Shown piece by piece: positions 1 through 8,023 of a stretch of DNA of 64,000 bases. Source of the stretch: Chloroflexota bacterium (lineage in GTDB: Bacteria; Chloroflexota; UBA11872); the NCBI GenBank assembly GCA_026706485.1, contig JAPOYR010000004.1, positions 124,001 to 188,000 of the forward strand, read 5' to 3'. Position 1 is the stretch's first letter. The number at the start of each line of letters is the position of its first letter. A program made the position numbers and the translations under genes. Under the pieces are notes generated by a model. The model ran no database searches. It worked only from the letters and a program-made list of their open reading frames with translations, and was not told where the DNA came from.

Positions 1-2252
1 GAAAGATTTCCCAACTCGGACGGGATGACCCCGCTGAGCTGGTTGTCATCGAGCAGCAGAAGTCCCAGGTTGACAAGGCTGCCCAAGTCGGACGGAATCG
101 CGCCGCTCAGCTCGTTGTGTTGCAAGTCCAGCCATTCCAGGTTGACGAGGTTCCCGAGATGGGGCGGGATCTCGCCGCTTAACCGGTTCGCGTCGAGACT
201 CAACGCAGCCAAGCTCACAAGGTTGCCTAATTCGGACGGAATCGCGCCGCTCAACTGATTCTCACCTAGAAACAGAAAATTCAGATTGGTGAGGTTGCCA
301 AGGGCGGGAGGAATCGAGCCGCTGAGCTGATTTGCTTCGAGCGCCAGGACTCTCAGGTTGGCGAGATTGCCAAGCACGGGGGGTATCGCCCCTGTCAGCT
401 CGTTATCACTAAGGTTCAGCCACGCTAGGTTGACGAGGCGGCCCAGTGCGAGCGGGACCGCCCCACGCAACTCGTTTTCGTGGAGGAACAGCCCCAACAG
501 ACTCGGCAGTCTGCCCAACTCCGACGGAATCTCCCCGCTCAGTCGGTTCTCACCGAGCTCAAGGAAGGTGAGATTGGCGAGGCGACCTAACTCGGGCGGA
601 ATCGCCCCAGTCAAATGGTTTGCACCGAGATTCAGCTCTTCGAGATTGGCGAGGCGACCCAACTCTGGCGGGATCGCCCCCCGGAATAGGTTCGAGCTGA
701 GATCGAGTCGTGCCAGGTTAGAGAGGCGGCCTAGCCCGGGCGGTATCTCCCCGGTCAACTGGTTCGCATCGAGCCGAAGCTCCCGCAGGCTGGCCACGTC
801 GCCCAATTCAGGCGGGATCGTCCCAGTCAACCGATTGTCAAAAAGGTACAGCGCGTGCAGGCTGCTCAGACGGCCGAGCTCGGCGGGTATCACTCCACTC
901 AGCCGGTTGCGATCGAGGTATAGCGCTCGCAGGTTGGTGAGGAGGCTCAGCTCTGCCGGAATCGTCCCCCGCAACTGGTTGTCCCAGAGGGATAGCTGGA
1001 CGAGGTTGGAGAGGCGGCCGAGTTCCGCGGGTATCGCTCCACTCAACTGGTTAGACGCGAGCGACAGTCCTCCCAGTGCAGTGAGGTTGCCCAACTCAAC
1101 CGGGATTGTCCCCCGCAACTGGTTCGACTCGAGGTAGAGCGCCTGCAGGTTGGTCAGGCGGCCCAGCGCCGCGGGGATCGTCCCTTCCAGCCGGTTCCCC
1201 GTGAGGTGAAGCTCGCGGAGGTTGGTGAGGCTGCCTAACTCCAGCGGAATCGCTCCGCCTAATCCGTTCTCCTGTAGCCGCAGTTCGGTGACGTGGCCGG
1301 CGGGATCGGTAGTGACGCCATGCCATACATCGAGCGACGCCTCGCTCAGCCAGTTGGCGCTGTTTGTCCAGTTCGGCCCGTCGGTCGCGTTGTAGAGCGC
1401 AACCAGCGCGGCCCGTTCCGAGACGGGTACGAGAAGGGGGGCCGGCGTGGGAGTCTCCAGCGAGAACGTTGGTAACTCGGCCACCTGGCTTGCCAGCACC
1501 GGCGCCTTGGCCGCGTCCGGGATGATGACGTTGCTCAGCTTCTTCACCTTGTCGGGCACGTTTTGCAGGTTCACCCGGCCCACGGTCGTCCCTGGCGCCG
1601 GCACGTTCCAGATCACGAACACGGTGCGCTGCGCCCGCAGCATCTGCAGGCCCTGGGGGTTGCTGTTGACTTCCCGCTCCTCGTAGCGGATGGGCAGGCC
1701 GTAGAGATTGAGCCAGTCGGGCTCGCTCAGGAACCGGTCCTTGATGGGCGCGTTTTGGTCCAAGAGCGCCAGGTGGTTCCGCGTGATGGTGGCGAAATCG
1801 GCGCCCTGGTCGGCTTCGAGCACCTGGTGCGGGGGCACGTTGGGCAGCTCGACGTCGGGATAGCGATTCGCGAGCACGTCGAGGGTGTTGTAGTAGTTCA
1901 TCCGCTGCTTGCCGGGGTCCCACTGGAGGATGACCTTCTGGAAGGCCTGGAGGGTGAAGGGGCCGCGCGCCCAGCGCTGGCTGATGGGGTAGCCGATGGC
2001 CTGGAGGTCGCGCGCTCGGACGAAGTCCCAGAGCGGCACGCCGTCGGTGTTGGTCACCGCAAAGCCGTCGCCCGGATCCTCGGTGTCGCCGCCCGTAATG
2101 GTGAAAAGGCAGCCCTCGTCGAGGGTGACGCCCTCGCACTCCAGCGCCGCCGCCGACGGCCAAACGGTCAGCGCAGCCATGACGGCGATGGCCAGCACCG
2201 CGAGCGCCGCGCGCAGCCGTCGCCACCGAATACTCAGGCACAGATCAGGCAT
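1..2252 (-). CDS. secreted leucine-rich-repeat protein (3' end outside window)
   Basis: The frame is open from the ATG at 2252 to the left edge (about 750 codons), so the C-terminus is missing. An N-terminal signal segment (residues about 14-45, ending WPSAAA) precedes a domain of about 230 residues shared with the neighbouring paralog, then a short Pro/Thr linker. An LRR cap (ALVALYNATDGPNW, about residue 290) is followed by at least 18 repeats of 24 residues of the type LxxLxxLxLxxNxLxGxIPxELG. That repeat is the so-called plant-specific LRR class, known to form curved protein-binding solenoids; no kinase or membrane anchor is visible. Binding or adhesion at the cell surface is inferred. 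The start was chosen because it aligns with the paralog at 4582. Confidence 0.85.
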   Translation of the reverse strand, partial: MPDLCLSIRWRRLRAALAVLAIAVMAALTVWPSAAALECEGVTLDEGCLFTITGGDTEDPGDGFAVTNTDGVPLWDFVRARDLQAIGYPISQRWARGPFTLQAFQKVILQWDPGKQRMNYYNTLDVLANRYPDVELPNVPPHQVLEADQGADFATITRNHLALLDQNAPIKDRFLSEPDWLNLYGLPIRYEEREVNSNPQGLQMLRAQRTVFVIWNVPAPGTTVGRVNLQNVPDKVKKLSNVIIPDAAKAPVLASQVAELPTFSLETPTPAPLLVPVSERAALVALYNATDGPNWTNSANWLSEASLDVWHGVTTDPAGHVTELRLQENGLGGAIPLELGSLTNLRELHLTGNRLEGTIPAALGRLTNLQALYLESNQLRGTIPVELGNLTALGGLSLASNQLSGAIPAELGRLSNLVQLSLWDNQLRGTIPAELSLLTNLRALYLDRNRLSGVIPAELGRLSSLHALYLFDNRLTGTIPPELGDVASLRELRLDANQLTGEIPPGLGRLSNLARLDLSSNLFRGAIPPELGRLANLEELNLGANHLTGAIPPELGRLANLTFLELGENRLSGEIPSELGRLPSLLGLFLHENELRGAVPLALGRLVNLAWLNLSDNELTGAIPPVLGNLANLRVLALEANQLSGSIPPALGNLTNLNFLFLGENQLSGAIPSELGNLVSLAALSLDANRLSGEIPPHLGNLVNLEWLDLQHNELSGAIPSDLGSLVNLGLLLLDDNQLSGVIPSELGNL

Positions 2253-2437
2253 GAGGCGTTGCCCTAGGTGACGGCGGCCCGGCACTCCCGCGAACCGCCC
2301 GACAGCCAGGCGGCGCAACTCTAGCGCACGCACGGACCGGAGTTTGCCCGCACCGAGCGAACGAGAGTGAGAGTGTGGTTTGCACCGCAGGTGGCGCCGA
2401 GCGAGCCGATAACACGGAATGGCGCCGTGGCTGCGGC

Positions 2438-2473
2438 CTACTCCCGCGCGCGGTCGATGGTGACGGCGGCTCC
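2438..2473 (-). pseudogene. degraded copy of the folB 3' end
   Basis: Read on the minus strand, this stretch encodes AAVTIDRARE and a TAG stop, matching the FolB C-terminus AAVTIDRARA and TAG at 4774-4803. About 39 of 45 bases around it are identical to the true folB end. It lies upstream of the first LRR gene exactly as folB lies upstream of the second. The rest of 2253-2593 holds no gene that I can support; it is the leader of the first LRR gene plus this remnant. Confidence 0.75.
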
Positions 2474-2593
2474 TCCGCCATCCACCACGTCGGTAGGTGT
2501 GGGCTGCGAGTGCATCATGACCCTCTCCGGATCTTGGTCACGCCTGAACCAAGAATCCGTCAGCCGCGTCTCACTCCGCTGTGGTCAGTACAC

Positions 2594-4582
2594 CTAGGGA
2601 TTGGGCACCGCGAAGCTGATGCCCTCGATTTCGATTGCCAGGTCGACCAAGCTCGGGACGAGATCGAACACCACGGCAAACGTGGCCGTCTCGCCGCTTG
2701 GCACGCTCTCGACCTCGACTACCGGGCGGCCTTCCGATGCCGGCGTGGCCATGCCGCTGAGCGCCATGACACCCTCGGAGTCCACAGGAATGCTGTTGTA
2801 GTCCGGGTCATACAGAAAAATGTTCTCCTTGGAGACGACGATGTTTCCGCTGTCTTTGGTGTTGGTGAACGTGAAGGTCACGACCAGGTACAGGCCGTTC
2901 CGGGGCCTAACCGGTGAGCCTTGAGCCTGCGTCAACTGTTCGAAACGTTGCACCGAGACCAGCGTCAATTTGAACCCAAGTAATGTTGTGCGGACGGTGT
3001 CGCCTACCGTGGGCAGGAAGCTGCGCCATTCGGCGCTGTCCGCCCCTTCAACCGTGACCTCCACCACCTCTTCAACCGTGACCTCAGCCGAATCCTCGGC
3101 CTCGGTCTCGACCTCCGCTGTCTCGTCGCTGGCCCCGCAGAAGGGCAGACCAAGCCTGGCAAGGTCGTTTTCTTCGACATCCTGCAACCGGTCGGGGATG
3201 CAGCCGGTGAATTGGTTACCGCCGGCAAGCGCCAGCCATACGAGCCGGGACAGTTGGGCCAGCTCGGGTGGTATCGCACCGGTTAGGCGGTTTGCCTCGA
3301 GACCCAGGTGGATCAGGTTGGAGAGGCGACCAAGCTCGGGCGGGATCGGTCCAGTTATCTGGTTGCCAGTAAGACCAAGCCACTTCAGGTTGGCGAGATC
3401 GCCGAGCGCCGGCGGGATTGTTCCCGCAAGGTCGTTGATCGCGAGATCCAGCGCTTCCAGGCTTGCCAGTTGGCCCAACTCGGGCGGGACGGTCCCGGTC
3501 AGGCTATTCAATTGGGTACTCAGCACCCTCAGCTTCGAGAGTTGCCCCAGCTCAGGCGGCAAGACTCCGGCCAGCCGGTTGGAGGTGAGCACTAGCTGCG
3601 TGACCCGGCCGGAGTCGTCGGTGGCAACCCCGTCCCATTCGCTGAGAGGGGCGTCGCTCAGCCAGTTGGCGTTGCTTCTCCAGTTCGGTCCATTGGTGGC
3701 GTGGTAGAGCCGGATCAGCACCTCCCGGTCGGAAGCCGGAGTCGAAACCGGCCCAGGTGCGGATGCCGGCGCTGGCGAGGTCGTGGGCAGCGTGAAGCGG
3801 GGGAGCCCGGCGACGTCGTGCTGGGCAACGGGCGCCTTGGCCGCATCCGGAATGATCACGTTACTGAGCCGCTTCACCTTGTCGGGGACGTTCTGCAGGT
3901 TCACCCGGCCCACCGTGACTCCCGGAGCGGGCACGTTCCAGATCACGAACACCGTGCGCTGGGCGCGCAGCATCTGCAGGCCTTGCGGATTGCCGTTGAC
4001 CTCCCGTTCCTCATAGCGGATGGGGAGCCCGTAGAGGTTCAGCCAGTCGGGCTCGCTGAGGAAGCGCGCCTTGATGGCCGCGTTCTGCTCCAGCAGCGCC
4101 AGGTGGTTTTGGGTGATGGTGGCGAAGTCGGCGCCGCGGTCGGCTTCGAGCACCTGGTGGGGCGGGACGTTGGGCAGCTCGACGTCGGGGTACCGATTCG
4201 CGAGCACGTCGAGGGTGTTGTAGTAGTTCATGCGGCCTTGGCCGGGATCCCACTGGAGGATCACCTTCTGGAAGGCCTGGAGCGTGAAGGGGCCGTTGAC
4301 CCAGCGCTGGCTGATGGGATAGCCGATGGCCTGGAGGTCGCGCGCTTGGACGAAGTCCCACAGCGGCACGCCGTCAGCGTTGGTGACCGCGAAGCCGTCG
4401 TTGGGATCGTCCGTGTCGCCGCCGGTGATGGTGAAGAGGCAGCCGTCGTCGAGGGCGATGCCTTCGCACGACAGCGCCGCTGCTGATGGCCAGACGGTGA
4501 GCGCGGCTATCGAAGCAATGGCCAGCACCGCAGCCGCGAGGCGCAGCCGTCGCCGTTGGCTAGCCAGGCACAGCTTGGGCAT
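2594..4582 (-). CDS. secreted leucine-rich-repeat protein with DUF4352-like C-terminus
   Basis: The product has 662 residues. Signal peptide (residues about 10-36), then the same N-terminal domain of about 230 residues as the gene at 1-2252; it contains IGYPIS and QWDPG motifs that recall repeat modules of extracellular Chloroflexota proteins (weak inference). An LRR cap near residue 290 is followed by only six 24-residue repeats against at least 18 in the paralog. An acidic linker rich in Glu/Val leads to a C-terminal domain of about 130 residues (GDTVRTTLLGFKLTLVSV, later VVTFTFTNT) typical of DUF4352/telokin-like extracellular domains. The ATG at 4582 aligns with the paralog; 38 upstream in-frame codons were dropped as untypical. 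Function unknown; an extracellular binding role is inferred. Confidence 0.85.
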   Translation of the reverse strand: MPKLCLASQRRRLRLAAAVLAIASIAALTVWPSAAALSCEGIALDDGCLFTITGGDTDDPNDGFAVTNADGVPLWDFVQARDLQAIGYPISQRWVNGPFTLQAFQKVILQWDPGQGRMNYYNTLDVLANRYPDVELPNVPPHQVLEADRGADFATITQNHLALLEQNAAIKARFLSEPDWLNLYGLPIRYEEREVNGNPQGLQMLRAQRTVFVIWNVPAPGVTVGRVNLQNVPDKVKRLSNVIIPDAAKAPVAQHDVAGLPRFTLPTTSPAPASAPGPVSTPASDREVLIRLYHATNGPNWRSNANWLSDAPLSEWDGVATDDSGRVTQLVLTSNRLAGVLPPELGQLSKLRVLSTQLNSLTGTVPPELGQLASLEALDLAINDLAGTIPPALGDLANLKWLGLTGNQITGPIPPELGRLSNLIHLGLEANRLTGAIPPELAQLSRLVWLALAGGNQFTGCIPDRLQDVEENDLARLGLPFCGASDETAEVETEAEDSAEVTVEEVVEVTVEGADSAEWRSFLPTVGDTVRTTLLGFKLTLVSVQRFEQLTQAQGSPVRPRNGLYLVVTFTFTNTKDSGNIVVSKENIFLYDPDYNSIPVDSEGVMALSGMATPASEGRPVVEVESVPSGETATFAVVFDLVPSLVDLAIEIEGISFAVPNP

Positions 4583-4631
4583 GAGGGTTCGTATTCCAGG
4601 CAGGTATCTAGGCACTCGCGCAAACCGACCA

Positions 4632-4661
4632 ATTCTAGGGAGTGCAAATATACTCCGCCAA
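4632..4661 (-). promoter_or_regulatory. candidate promoter for the second LRR gene
   Basis: On the minus strand a TTGGCG box at 4661-4656 is followed after 18 bases by TAGAAT at 4637-4632, about 50 bases before the ATG. The match to a sigma-70-type promoter is moderate and untested. Confidence 0.3.
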
Positions 4662-4773
4662 TGGACCTGTGTCCCAGGTAGCCAGCGGATTCGCAAGTGC
4701 GGGTTCGGCTATCGCCGAGAGTGCGTCGTCGCCAAACGGGATCTGGACACCGCCGAATGCCGGTGGTTGCGGC

Positions 4774-5145
4774 CTACGCTCGTGCGCGATCGATGGTGAC
4801 GGCGGCTTCGGCGAGAATGGAGCCGGCGATGGCGACGCTGGGCTTGGCGATGCGCACGCGCACGCGGGTGACGCGGGGGAACTCGGCCAGAACGCGCGCG
4901 GCGATCGTTTCTCCGAGCGACTCCAGCAGATTGCGCGGCTGCCCCTGCATCACATCCTGCGCGACGGCGTAGAGCTCGCTGTAGTTGACGGTGTCGCTGA
5001 CGCTGTCGGACTGGCCGGCGGCGCGCAGGTCGGCGTGAACGTCCATGTCCACCACGAAGCGCTGCCCCAGGGTGCGCTCCTCGGCGCGGGCGCCGTGGTA
5101 GGCGAAGAAGATCATGCCCTTGAGGCTGATGACGTCGGTGTTCAT
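4774..5145 (-). CDS. folB: dihydroneopterin aldolase
   Basis: FolB cleaves 7,8-dihydroneopterin to 6-hydroxymethyl-7,8-dihydropterin in cytoplasmic folate synthesis. The product has 123 residues, the normal length for a one-domain FolB. It starts with the typical DVISLKGMIFFAYHGARAEER (substrate-binding region, with the Glu of AEER), and has the central DTVNYSELY and the conserved LLESLGETIAARVL. It ends the minus-strand run that begins with the S1-protein gene, though 201 bases with two palindromic repeats separate it from rlmB, so independent transcription is possible. Its 3' end exists in a second, degraded copy at 2438-2473. No other folate gene is in the window. Confidence 0.93.
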   Translation of the reverse strand: MNTDVISLKGMIFFAYHGARAEERTLGQRFVVDMDVHADLRAAGQSDSVSDTVNYSELYAVAQDVMQGQPRNLLESLGETIAARVLAEFPRVTRVRVRIAKPSVAIAGSILAEAAVTIDRARA

Positions 5146-5164
5146 GGATTTCCGCCTTTGGAGA

Positions 5165-5201
5165 CCCTCACCCTAACCCTCTCCCTGGAAGGGAGAGGGA
5201 A
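5165..5201. repeat. palindromic repeat, CCCTCACCC family
   Basis: CCCTCACCCTAA is followed by a hairpin with a 10-base stem (CCCTCTCCCT / AGGGAGAGGG, three-base loop). Nearly the same element is at 11056-11094, and variants are at 28763-28800 and, inverted inside a gene, at 54197-54233. Confidence 0.8.
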
Positions 5202-5252
5202 CCGGACCTGCCCGACGCCAGGCATCCGGCTCGTTTCCAGGCTCGACCGGAC

Positions 5253-5280
5253 TGGATTCCGGCTTCCGCCGGAATGACGG
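5253..5280. repeat. palindromic repeat, GGATTCC...GGAATGACGG family
   Basis: TGGATTCCGGC, a short loop and GCCGGAATGACGG form an inverted repeat. A longer variant with an internal hairpin is at 28886-28934, and a worn one around 18858-18886. It lies between rlmB and folB. Confidence 0.65.
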
Positions 5281-5346
5281 AGGGGATGCGCAGAGGTCTC
5301 TCAAGGGGAGAGGGGGTCGAACGAAAGCGTGACGGTTGTGCAAGGG

Positions 5347-6105
5347 TCACTCGGTTCGTTGGCGGGCGATGTGGTGCAGGACGATGGCGCCGGCGGCGGC
5401 GACGTTGAGCGAGCCGATGCCGCTGCGCAGGGGCACGCGCACGATTACATCGCACGCCTCGCGCACGCTTGGCCGCATCCCACGCGCCTCGTTGCCCACG
5501 ACGATGCAGCATGGCGCGTCGTAGGCCATGGCGTCGAACGGCGTCTCGGCGTCAGCGTCGAGGCCGATGACGCGCACGCCGTCCGACTGGAGGGATTTGA
5601 GCGCCCGCGCGAGGTTGGTCACGTTGACCACGGTCGAGCGCAGGCTCGCTCCGGCGGAGGCGCGGGCCAGACCGCCGGTCAGCGCCGCGCTGCGCCGCTG
5701 CGGCACGATCAGCCCGGCGCCGCCGCAGGCTTCGAGCGTGCGGACCAGCGAGCCCAGGTTCCCCACGTCCTCGACCTGGTCGGCGGCCAGGATCAGCGGC
5801 GGTTGGGCGCGTCCCGGCTGGGGTTGCAGCAGGTCACGCGGTGCGGCGTTCGGGGTTGAGTCAATGGTGGCGACGACGCCCTGGTGGTTGCCGCCGAAGG
5901 CCAGCGAGTCCAATTCGGCTGCGTCAACAAAGGCCACCGGCACGCCGGCGTCGCCCGCCAGCTCACGCAGGGGCGCCGTGGATTCGGCGGCGCCACGGGC
6001 GACCATCAGGCGCGTCAGGCGGTAGCCGGCAGCGAGCGCTTCGCGGACGGGGTGGCGGCCCCAGATGGCTCCGGCTAGGGGTCGGTCGGCGCCTTGCGGC
6101 GCCAA
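5347..6105 (-). CDS. rlmB: 23S rRNA (guanosine-2'-O-)-methyltransferase RlmB
   Basis: RlmB is a SPOUT-family, SAM-dependent enzyme that methylates the 2'-O of a conserved guanosine in the 23S rRNA peptidyl-transferase region (G2251 in E. coli). The N-terminal substrate-binding domain begins at WGRHPVREAL. The three SPOUT motifs are visible: EDVGNLGSLVRTLEACG (motif 1), IVVGNEARGM (motif 2) and VPLRSGIGSLNVAAAGAIVL (motif 3, the trefoil knot). An ATG at 6183 would overlap cysS by about 109 bases and add an Arg/Pro-rich tail. The TTG at 6105 gives a 31-base overlap and a normal N-terminus, and is preferred. The gene follows cysS as in many Gram-positive genomes. Confidence 0.88.
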   Translation of the reverse strand: MAPQGADRPLAGAIWGRHPVREALAAGYRLTRLMVARGAAESTAPLRELAGDAGVPVAFVDAAELDSLAFGGNHQGVVATIDSTPNAAPRDLLQPQPGRAQPPLILAADQVEDVGNLGSLVRTLEACGGAGLIVPQRRSAALTGGLARASAGASLRSTVVNVTNLARALKSLQSDGVRVIGLDADAETPFDAMAYDAPCCIVVGNEARGMRPSVREACDVIVRVPLRSGIGSLNVAAAGAIVLHHIARQRTE

Positions 6106-7478
6106 ATCGTGCCGTCGGGGCCGTCTTCCAGGACGACGTCGAGGTCCGCCAGACGGTCCCGGACGCGATCGGCGAGCTCCCATTGCCGCGCCTCCCGCGC
6201 CATGCCGCGAATCTCGACCAGCAGCTCAATGTACGGCGCGGCGTCTGCGGCGTCGGCCGTGCCTTCGCCCACCTCGATGCCGAGGACGCCCAAAAGGTCG
6301 CGGAGACAGGCCTGGGCCTCGGTCACGGCAGCGGGCGTCGCGCTCGGCGCGGCACGGTTGATGGACCGCCCAAGCTCGAACAGCGCGCCGATGGCGCGTG
6401 GGGCGTTGAAGTCGTCGTCCATGGCGGACTCGAACTCGCGCTGGGCCTGTCCAGACGCCGCGGCCAGCGTCTCCGCGTCGCCAGAGGGATCGCCGCCGCG
6501 CGCGCGCAGAATGCTCCGCAGCCGCTCGTAGGCGGACGCGGACGGCTGCAGGGCCTCCATCGAGAAGCCCATCGCCGTGCGGTAGTGCACCGAAAGGAAG
6601 AAGAGCCGCAGCACGTCCGGCTCCACGACCTCCAGCACATCCGCCAGGGTGGTGTAGTTGCCGGCGGAGTGGGCCATTTTTTCGCCCTCGGTCTGCAGCA
6701 ACCCCGTGTGCAGCCAGTGCCGCACGAACGGCGACTCCCCGCTGCCGGCTTCGGACTGCGCGATCTCGTTTTCATGATGCGGGAAGATCAGGTCGGCGCC
6801 GCCGCCGTGGATGTCGATCTGGTTGCCGAACGCGGTCTGGATCATGGTGGAGCACTCGATATGCCAGCCGGGGCGTCCGCGACCCCAGGGACTGTCCCAG
6901 CCGATCTCGTCGTCCGGGGCGAGCTTCCAAAGCGCGAAGTCGCGCGGGTCGCGCTTCTCGGGGTCCACCTCCACGCGCGCGCCGGCCTCGACGCCGAGTT
7001 CGTCCGTGCGTCCGGACAGCGAGCCGTAGTCGGGGAAGTCAGGCACCGAGAAGTAGACTCCCTGCGAGGTGGCGTAGGCCACGCCGCGGTCGATGAGATG
7101 TTGCACCGCCGCCACAATCGCCGACATCGAGCCGGTGACCGTGGGGTACTCGTGGGCATGGCGCACGCGCAGGCGGTCGAGCACGTCGAAGTAGGCTCGC
7201 GTCTGCTCCTCGGCATATTCGAGCGGGTCCTGTCCGACGGCCCGCGCCCGGTCGATGATCTTGTCGTCGATGTCGGTGAAGTTCTGGAGGTGCCGCACCT
7301 TGTAGCCGCGGTACTCCAGGTAGCGCCGGACCACGTCCATGTGGACGAACATGAAGCCGTGGCCGGCGTGGGGCGGGGCCTTGGGGGTCATGCCGCAGAC
7401 GTAGATCCGCACCGTCTCGTCGAGCGGCGTGAAGGGACGCTTCTCTCCCGTGCGGGTGTCGGAGATGTGAAGCGTCAC
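6075..7478 (-). CDS. cysS: cysteinyl-tRNA synthetase with altered signature motifs
   Basis: This class I aminoacyl-tRNA synthetase charges tRNA-Cys. The product has 467 residues and starts at GTG. Hallmarks present are the Zn-binding Cys28 (YVCG), the TDIDDKII helix, GWHIECS with the second zinc Cys, and GGGADLIFPHHENEIAQSEA with the zinc His and Glu. Both nucleotide-binding signatures deviate: the HIGH motif reads HAGH (residues 37-40) and the KMSKS loop reads KMAHS within EGEKMAHSAGN. The related cysteine ligase MshC was considered, but the C-terminal tRNA-binding region is present and the gene is in the usual ispF-cysS-rlmB position. If it is the only cysS it must be functional; the changed loop is the odd feature. 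Confidence 0.9.
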   Translation of the reverse strand: MTLHISDTRTGEKRPFTPLDETVRIYVCGMTPKAPPHAGHGFMFVHMDVVRRYLEYRGYKVRHLQNFTDIDDKIIDRARAVGQDPLEYAEEQTRAYFDVLDRLRVRHAHEYPTVTGSMSAIVAAVQHLIDRGVAYATSQGVYFSVPDFPDYGSLSGRTDELGVEAGARVEVDPEKRDPRDFALWKLAPDDEIGWDSPWGRGRPGWHIECSTMIQTAFGNQIDIHGGGADLIFPHHENEIAQSEAGSGESPFVRHWLHTGLLQTEGEKMAHSAGNYTTLADVLEVVEPDVLRLFFLSVHYRTAMGFSMEALQPSASAYERLRSILRARGGDPSGDAETLAAASGQAQREFESAMDDDFNAPRAIGALFELGRSINRAAPSATPAAVTEAQACLRDLLGVLGIEVGEGTADAADAAPYIELLVEIRGMAREARQWELADRVRDRLADLDVVLEDGPDGTIWRRKAPTDP

Positions 7479-7511
7479 CGTGGCTGACCGTGGGCGATGC
7501 GGCGGCGAATT

Positions 7512-7985
7512 CTACCGATGGCGCTGCGCCAGCAGGACCACGGCGTGGCAGGCGATGGCGCGGCCCTCGCCCACGGCGTCCAGTCCCTCATTCGTGGCGG
7601 CCTTGACGTTGACGCGGTCGGCGGCGACGTCGAGGCACTCAGCTACCCGTTTCTCGATGGCGGGCACGTGCTCGGCGAGCTTGGGCCGCTCCAGCAAGAC
7701 TGTGGCGTCGACGTTCACCGGCTCCCAGCCGGTGTCGCGGGCGCGGGCCGCCGTCTCGCGCGCGAACCGGGAACTGTCGGCGCCGCGCCAGGCGGGGTCG
7801 GTGTCGGGATAGTGGCGGCCGATGTCGCCAGCCTTGAGCGCGCCCAGGATGGCATCCACGACGGCATGCAGCAGCACGTCGGCGTCGGAGTGACCCAGGG
7901 CCCCCTGCTCCGACGGCACCTGCACGCCGCCGATCATCAATGGGTGGCCGCCGGCGAGCCGATGGATGTCGTAGCCGTGGCCCAC
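7512..7985 (-). CDS. ispF: 2-C-methyl-D-erythritol 2,4-cyclodiphosphate synthase
   Basis: IspF makes 2-C-methyl-D-erythritol 2,4-cyclodiphosphate in the MEP isoprenoid pathway. The zinc site is seen in VGHGYDIHRL at the start and HSDADVLLHAVVDAILGA. Also visible are GDIGRHYPDTDP and the C-terminal VNVKAATNEGLDAVGEG, which packs around the trimer cavity. The start is unsure: GTG at 7985 begins right at VGHGYDIH. A CTG at 8000 lies 11 bases downstream of a GGAGG sequence and would add MPEIR, which fits the family better. Upstream is the reductase gene (stop at 8024), then ispD. Confidence 0.9.
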   Translation of the reverse strand: MGHGYDIHRLAGGHPLMIGGVQVPSEQGALGHSDADVLLHAVVDAILGALKAGDIGRHYPDTDPAWRGADSSRFARETAARARDTGWEPVNVDATVLLERPKLAEHVPAIEKRVAECLDVAADRVNVKAATNEGLDAVGEGRAIACHAVVLLAQRHR

Positions 7986-8023
7986 GCGGATCTCGGGCAG
8001 GGGCTCTGACGCCTCCGCGCCGC

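Noticed and set aside
358-1137. Plus-strand frame with 24-residue periodicity opposite the LRR array
   Set aside because: The periodicity simply mirrors the LRR coding repeats on the other strand.
1-1300. Possible CRISPR array because of regular repeats at 72-base spacing
   Set aside because: The repeats are coding LRR units with varying sequence and no unique spacers.
1096-2241. Alternative minus-strand frame within the first LRR gene
   Set aside because: Arg/Gly/Pro-rich; the neighbouring frame encodes the perfect LRR array and aligns with the paralog.
5841-7487. Long plus-strand reading frame opposite rlmB and cysS
   Set aside because: It is antisense to two well-recognised genes, is rich in Arg/Gly/His from the high GC content, and has no family features.
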